Part shown: one piece after another, positions 61,153-64,000 of the stretch | Position numbering within the stretch: the stretch's first letter is position 1 | Layout of the letters: each line of letters starts with the position of its first letter | Source: Nitrososphaerales archaeon | Lineage (GTDB): Archaea; Thermoproteota; Nitrososphaeria; Nitrososphaerales; Gagatemarchaeaceae | Length of the DNA: 64,000 nt | NCBI GenBank assembly: GCA_032906765.1 | Contig: JAJTZB010000007.1 | Coordinates: 18,079-82,078, forward strand | Direction of reading: 5' to 3' | Position numbers and translations under genes: made by a program | Notes under the pieces: generated by a model | What the model was told of the DNA's origin: nothing | What the model saw: the letters and a program-made list of their open reading frames with translations, nothing else | The model's database searches: none

Positions 61153-61632
61153 ATGACTCTGAGAAGACTTCGGGTGAAGGAGCAGGACAAGAAGCTTCCA
61201 GACGGGTTCTACAGAGCCCACCTCAGGCACTTTCCGGTTGTCACAGTCGACCTCGTCGTTACAGACCGCGAGTCTAGGGTACTGCTCGTCAAGCGCAGCA
61301 GCAACAACCTGAACTGGAAGGGCGCCTGGGCCACCCCGGGCGGCAGGGTCTACAGGAACGAGACGATACGCGAAGCTGCCAGCAGGGTTCTTGCCCGGGA
61401 GGCTGGAATCGGAGCCAGTCCACAGGAGTTCGCTTTCAAGGGCGTGGGAGAAATCGTAACCTCAAAGGAGCACGGTGTCACAATTGTCTTTGCCATCAAC
61501 AGGAGCGGAGGGGCTGCTTCTGCGGACGAGACAAGCTCGTCAGTCCGTTGGTTTGAACCTGCCAGACTCCCAAAGACTTTGAAGGACGAGTACAGGTCGA
61601 TACTCTCGAAGGGAGGTGTGGGGCCCGGCTAG
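61153..61632 (+). CDS. Nudix hydrolase, GDP-mannose mannosyl hydrolase-like
   Basis: 159 aa. The Nudix helix is variant: GGRVYRNETIREAASRVLAR then EAGI, with Val for the usual Glu after Arg and a single Glu in place of the EE pair. That variation, along with the preceding NWKGAWATPGG, resembles GDP-mannose mannosyl hydrolases (Gmm/NudD). The location in a glycan cluster agrees. Confidence 0.72.
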   Translation: MTLRRLRVKEQDKKLPDGFYRAHLRHFPVVTVDLVVTDRESRVLLVKRSSNNLNWKGAWATPGGRVYRNETIREAASRVLAREAGIGASPQEFAFKGVGEIVTSKEHGVTIVFAINRSGGAASADETSSSVRWFEPARLPKTLKDEYRSILSKGGVGPG

Positions 61633-61635
61633 CAT

Positions 61636-63669
61636 TCACGGCTGGTGGGCGAGGGGATACTGCGGGAAGGGCGCTTTCCTCGCAGCCGATATCGCGTTTT
61701 GAATCTCTTCATTGATTCTAGTCGCCAGCTTGTCCTTCTCCTCCTGTTTGATCGAGAGACGTCTTTCCTCGTAGAGTAGAGGGTCCCGCTTTGCCTGCTC
61801 GGCAATCTCCTCCTTACTTCTTGCGTCAGGTTGTCCTTGTTTGTGCCAGCAGTTATGAACCACGGCGTTAGACACCGTGTAGGTGTTGTCTGCAGTCTCG
61901 ATGTTGTGGACCGTTCCAGCGTACGACTTGGTGGAGATCGCAGTTACTGGAGTAAGTATGTATTCCGCGAATACATGTTGATTTGCCTGTCTTTTGCTCT
62001 TCGTGGGTGTCGTCCTCCACCTGACTCGATACCCCAATTTCATGTTCACCTTCCGGCCTTGTACCTGACTCTTTTCAGAGGGTTCCATCGTGTAGATGTG
62101 CCCCATGTAGCCGAGTCTCGCCAGTAGAAGCTGCATTTGAAGTGCCAAGAGGCAGGAGATCGTCGTTGTCTCCGTGTATCCATTCCGTGTTTGGTGCCCA
62201 TCGCCCGCAGCGTAACCATCGATGAAGGACTTGGTCAAGTCGAGGTTCTTGTTGTACAAGATGAAGTCAGGGATCTGCTTGTTCAGAGCTCCCTTCCCAC
62301 ACCATGCAGCAAGCGCTCTGGAAATTACGGGAGAGTTGACGCGCACTTGAATGGCCGACGAAGATCTTGTGAGAGTTGTCGAGCGACGCAGCTCAGTTCT
62401 GGCTATCTCTTGCACTTCGCTAACTATCTCTGTCTCGTTTCTGTTCAAAGAAAGGGAGAAACCAGCCGATCCAGCCGAGCTTCCCTCTGCGACGTACAGC
62501 CCCAAGAACCACGCTAGCTTCGGCGTAAGGATGAGTTTGACAGGATATCCCTTGGTCTTCATGACATTCAAGCCGCGGGGGGCGGCCCATGAGGACAAGT
62601 CCAACTCGCTGACCTCTATGGTTCCAGCTACTCTGGGCAGAACCAGGTAGTCACCGTCTTTTTGCATCTTCTTCGGAACCAAGCTCATGGGTCTCTTCCA
62701 TTCGAAGGAACCGAAACCGACCAACTTGTGGTTCGAGCCAATTTTCCTGCTTGTTACCGACCTGCACGTGAGTACCGGGTGTTCCGGTGTCACTTCGAAT
62801 GGTAATAGGCCCCGTGCTTTGACTGCCACCAGCTCTCCCCGGTACGGACGAGCAAATGTCTTCACCACCCTCCCTAGACCGTGCAATCCGGCGGCGTAGT
62901 CTCCCACTTGGATGGATGAAATTGGCTTGTTGTCTCCCAAGATCAAGGTGTCCCCCTTCACGCAAAGCCTCGTAGTATCCATCTCGAGGAGGTACGGCGC
63001 CGACTTCTCCCTCACGTATTTCGCTCCCTTCCTGACAGACTCGATGACGTCAGGGAGGTGATTCCCGTCAAGCTTCGAGGCCTGGATGCCGTACGCAGCG
63101 GCCCTCTCCGAGACAGTATCGGTGGGAAGGTAGTATTCTTTCCTGACGTTGCCCGCGAGCCCGTTGTTCTCGCAGATGAGGAGCAAGGGCACCTTCCTGA
63201 CGCTGGCTATGTTCAGGCCTTCGTGCGTTTGTCCGTTTCCAGTCGCTGCGTCGCCGAAGAATACCGCCACTATGTTGTCCTCCTTCCGGTAGTTCTTGAC
63301 TGCCCAAGCAAGCCCTGTCGCGACCGGCACGCACGTGCCCACGAGCTGGAAGCTGAACATGTACCGCAGGGCGGGGTACCTTACGTGCATCTCGCCAGCC
63401 ATGCCCTTGTTGAAACCCGTGGCCTTCCCCAGAAGCTCGGCGACGAGCGGGCCGAGAGGGACTCCCCTCGCTATGGAATGGGCTATCGTCCGGTGATGCG
63501 TCACCGTGTAGTCTGTCCACCTCAGGGCCTCGCAGGCGCCGACGGAGATGGCCTCCTGACCCTTGTTGAAGTGCAGGTCTCCCGCCTCGCCCGAGAGGCA
63601 CAGTTTCTGCATCTCATCCTCGAACAACCTGATCGTAAGCATCTTCTCGTAGAGGGCGCGCTCTTCCAT
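61636..63669 (-). CDS. pdhA: 2-oxoacid (pyruvate-type) dehydrogenase E1 alpha, with intein
   Basis: TPP-dependent decarboxylase subunit. Precursor 677 aa; exteins total 306 aa. The TPP motif GDAATGNGQTHEGLNIASVR ... ICENN is intact, as are HHRTIAHSIARGVP and GKATGFNKGMAGEMH. The intein interrupts LEMDTTRL/CWHKQGQPD, in the loop after the TPP site. ATG 63669 overlaps the E1 beta stop as ATGA. Branched-chain E1 alpha is an alternative assignment. Confidence 0.9.
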   Translation of the reverse strand: MEERALYEKMLTIRLFEDEMQKLCLSGEAGDLHFNKGQEAISVGACEALRWTDYTVTHHRTIAHSIARGVPLGPLVAELLGKATGFNKGMAGEMHVRYPALRYMFSFQLVGTCVPVATGLAWAVKNYRKEDNIVAVFFGDAATGNGQTHEGLNIASVRKVPLLLICENNGLAGNVRKEYYLPTDTVSERAAAYGIQASKLDGNHLPDVIESVRKGAKYVREKSAPYLLEMDTTRLCVKGDTLILGDNKPISSIQVGDYAAGLHGLGRVVKTFARPYRGELVAVKARGLLPFEVTPEHPVLTCRSVTSRKIGSNHKLVGFGSFEWKRPMSLVPKKMQKDGDYLVLPRVAGTIEVSELDLSSWAAPRGLNVMKTKGYPVKLILTPKLAWFLGLYVAEGSSAGSAGFSLSLNRNETEIVSEVQEIARTELRRSTTLTRSSSAIQVRVNSPVISRALAAWCGKGALNKQIPDFILYNKNLDLTKSFIDGYAAGDGHQTRNGYTETTTISCLLALQMQLLLARLGYMGHIYTMEPSEKSQVQGRKVNMKLGYRVRWRTTPTKSKRQANQHVFAEYILTPVTAISTKSYAGTVHNIETADNTYTVSNAVVHNCWHKQGQPDARSKEEIAEQAKRDPLLYEERRLSIKQEEKDKLATRINEEIQNAISAARKAPFPQYPLAHQP
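61852..62964 (-). other. Intein with LAGLIDADG domain in E1 alpha
   Basis: Residues 236-606 of the precursor (371 aa). Block A CVKGDTLILGDNKPI; block B LPFEVTPEHPVL with TxxH. Endonuclease motifs WFLGLYVAEGSS (about 387-398) and FIDGYAAGDGHQ (about 482-493). End IETADNTYTVSNAVVHN with +1 Cys. All splicing residues are present; smaller than the aIF5B intein and not closely similar to it. Confidence 0.9.
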
Positions 63670-64000
63670 CAGATTGCCAGCTCCTTAATCGCCCCAGCGA
63701 TTTCCTCGTCGGTGGGCAGCATGTACTTGTGCAGGTCTTGGCTCGCCGGAATGACAGAGCGCGGGGCTCCCAGCCTTCTAACAGGCTTCTTGAGAGATGA
63801 GAATTCGCGCTCAACCACGCTGGCCGTCAGCTCCGCACCAGTTCCCGCAAATGTTGTGTCCGGTTCGACAACGAGAAGGGCGCCTGTCTTCGAGACTGAA
63901 TTGCATATCGTGTCGACGTCAAGCGGATAAAGCGTTCTTGGGTCGATCAAGTCGCAGTCGGGGTTCAGCCTGTCAACCACAGCCTCGACCTGCCTTAGTG
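63669..64000 (-). CDS. pdhB: 2-oxoacid dehydrogenase E1 beta (5' part outside window)
   Basis: The C-terminal transketolase domain is visible: NPDCDLIDPRTLYPLDVDTI, GALLVVEPDTTFAGTGAEL, RRLGAPRSVIPAS. The frame is open to the right edge (codons LRQVEAVVDRL). First gene of the pair, coupled to E1 alpha by an ATGA overlap. Confidence 0.9.
   Translation of the reverse strand, partial: LRQVEAVVDRLNPDCDLIDPRTLYPLDVDTICNSVSKTGALLVVEPDTTFAGTGAELTASVVEREFSSLKKPVRRLGAPRSVIPASQDLHKYMLPTDEEIAGAIKELAI

Noticed and set aside
1..64000. CRISPR arrays, rRNA and tRNA genes
   Set aside because: No regularly spaced repeats, rRNA segments or tRNA cloverleafs were seen on reading either strand.

Overview
The window is archaeal, probably from a high-GC, uncultured member of the Nitrososphaerota/TACK group. 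The support is archaeal-type ribosomal protein and RNA polymerase subunit genes in archaeal order (rps13-rps4-rps11; rpo3-rpl18e-rpl13-rps9-rpo10-rps2; rpl7ae-rps28e-rpl24e-ndk-infB; rpo7-spt4-rps24e-rps27ae), a mevalonate / isopentenyl-phosphate kinase route, deoxyhypusine synthase and a GTP-dependent dephospho-CoA kinase homologue. AT-rich TATA-like boxes sit about 26-30 nt before many start codons, so many transcripts are probably leaderless, and TTG and GTG starts are common. The lineage below TACK is inferred, not shown.

Layout. 1-4.0 kb: carbohydrate-type ABC importer (fused double permease, anchored binding protein, ATPase). 4.2-12.7 kb: small kinase, guaB, purA-purB, dys, glmS and a divergent HTH regulator with an S-layer-like domain. 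12.7-36.0 kb: translation and transcription core, with the isoprenoid genes mvk-ipk-idsA, MEMO and gltX. This core is interrupted by a LAGLIDADG gene between rps9 and rpo10, a second one between rps28e and rpl24e, an intein in infB, and a TnpB element directly after infB. A 251-bp relative of that element without a gene lies between spt4 and the dephospho-CoA kinase gene. 36.1-40.9 kb: flippase, NAD synthetase and glycosyltransferases.

40.9-56.3 kb is an accessory region: eleven toxin-antitoxin-like pairs (nine PIN-based, two nucleotidyltransferase-based) packed around the housekeeping genes eif2g, thrC and thrB. Gene debris lies between them: three 5' remnants of homoserine kinase, a joined eif2g/thrC fragment, an FAD-oxidoreductase N-terminus, a sugar nucleotidyltransferase C-terminus, and a 72-bp repeat present in two almost identical copies plus a diverged third. 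Most antitoxin genes carry their own short palindrome or direct repeat at the promoter.

56.3-61.6 kb is a glycan cluster (UDP-glucose pyrophosphorylase, GT4, sugar epimerase/dehydratase, flippase, GDP-mannose-type Nudix). 61.6-64.0 kb holds the E1 alpha gene (with an intein) and the end of the E1 beta gene of a 2-oxoacid dehydrogenase. No rRNA, tRNA or CRISPR array was recognised.
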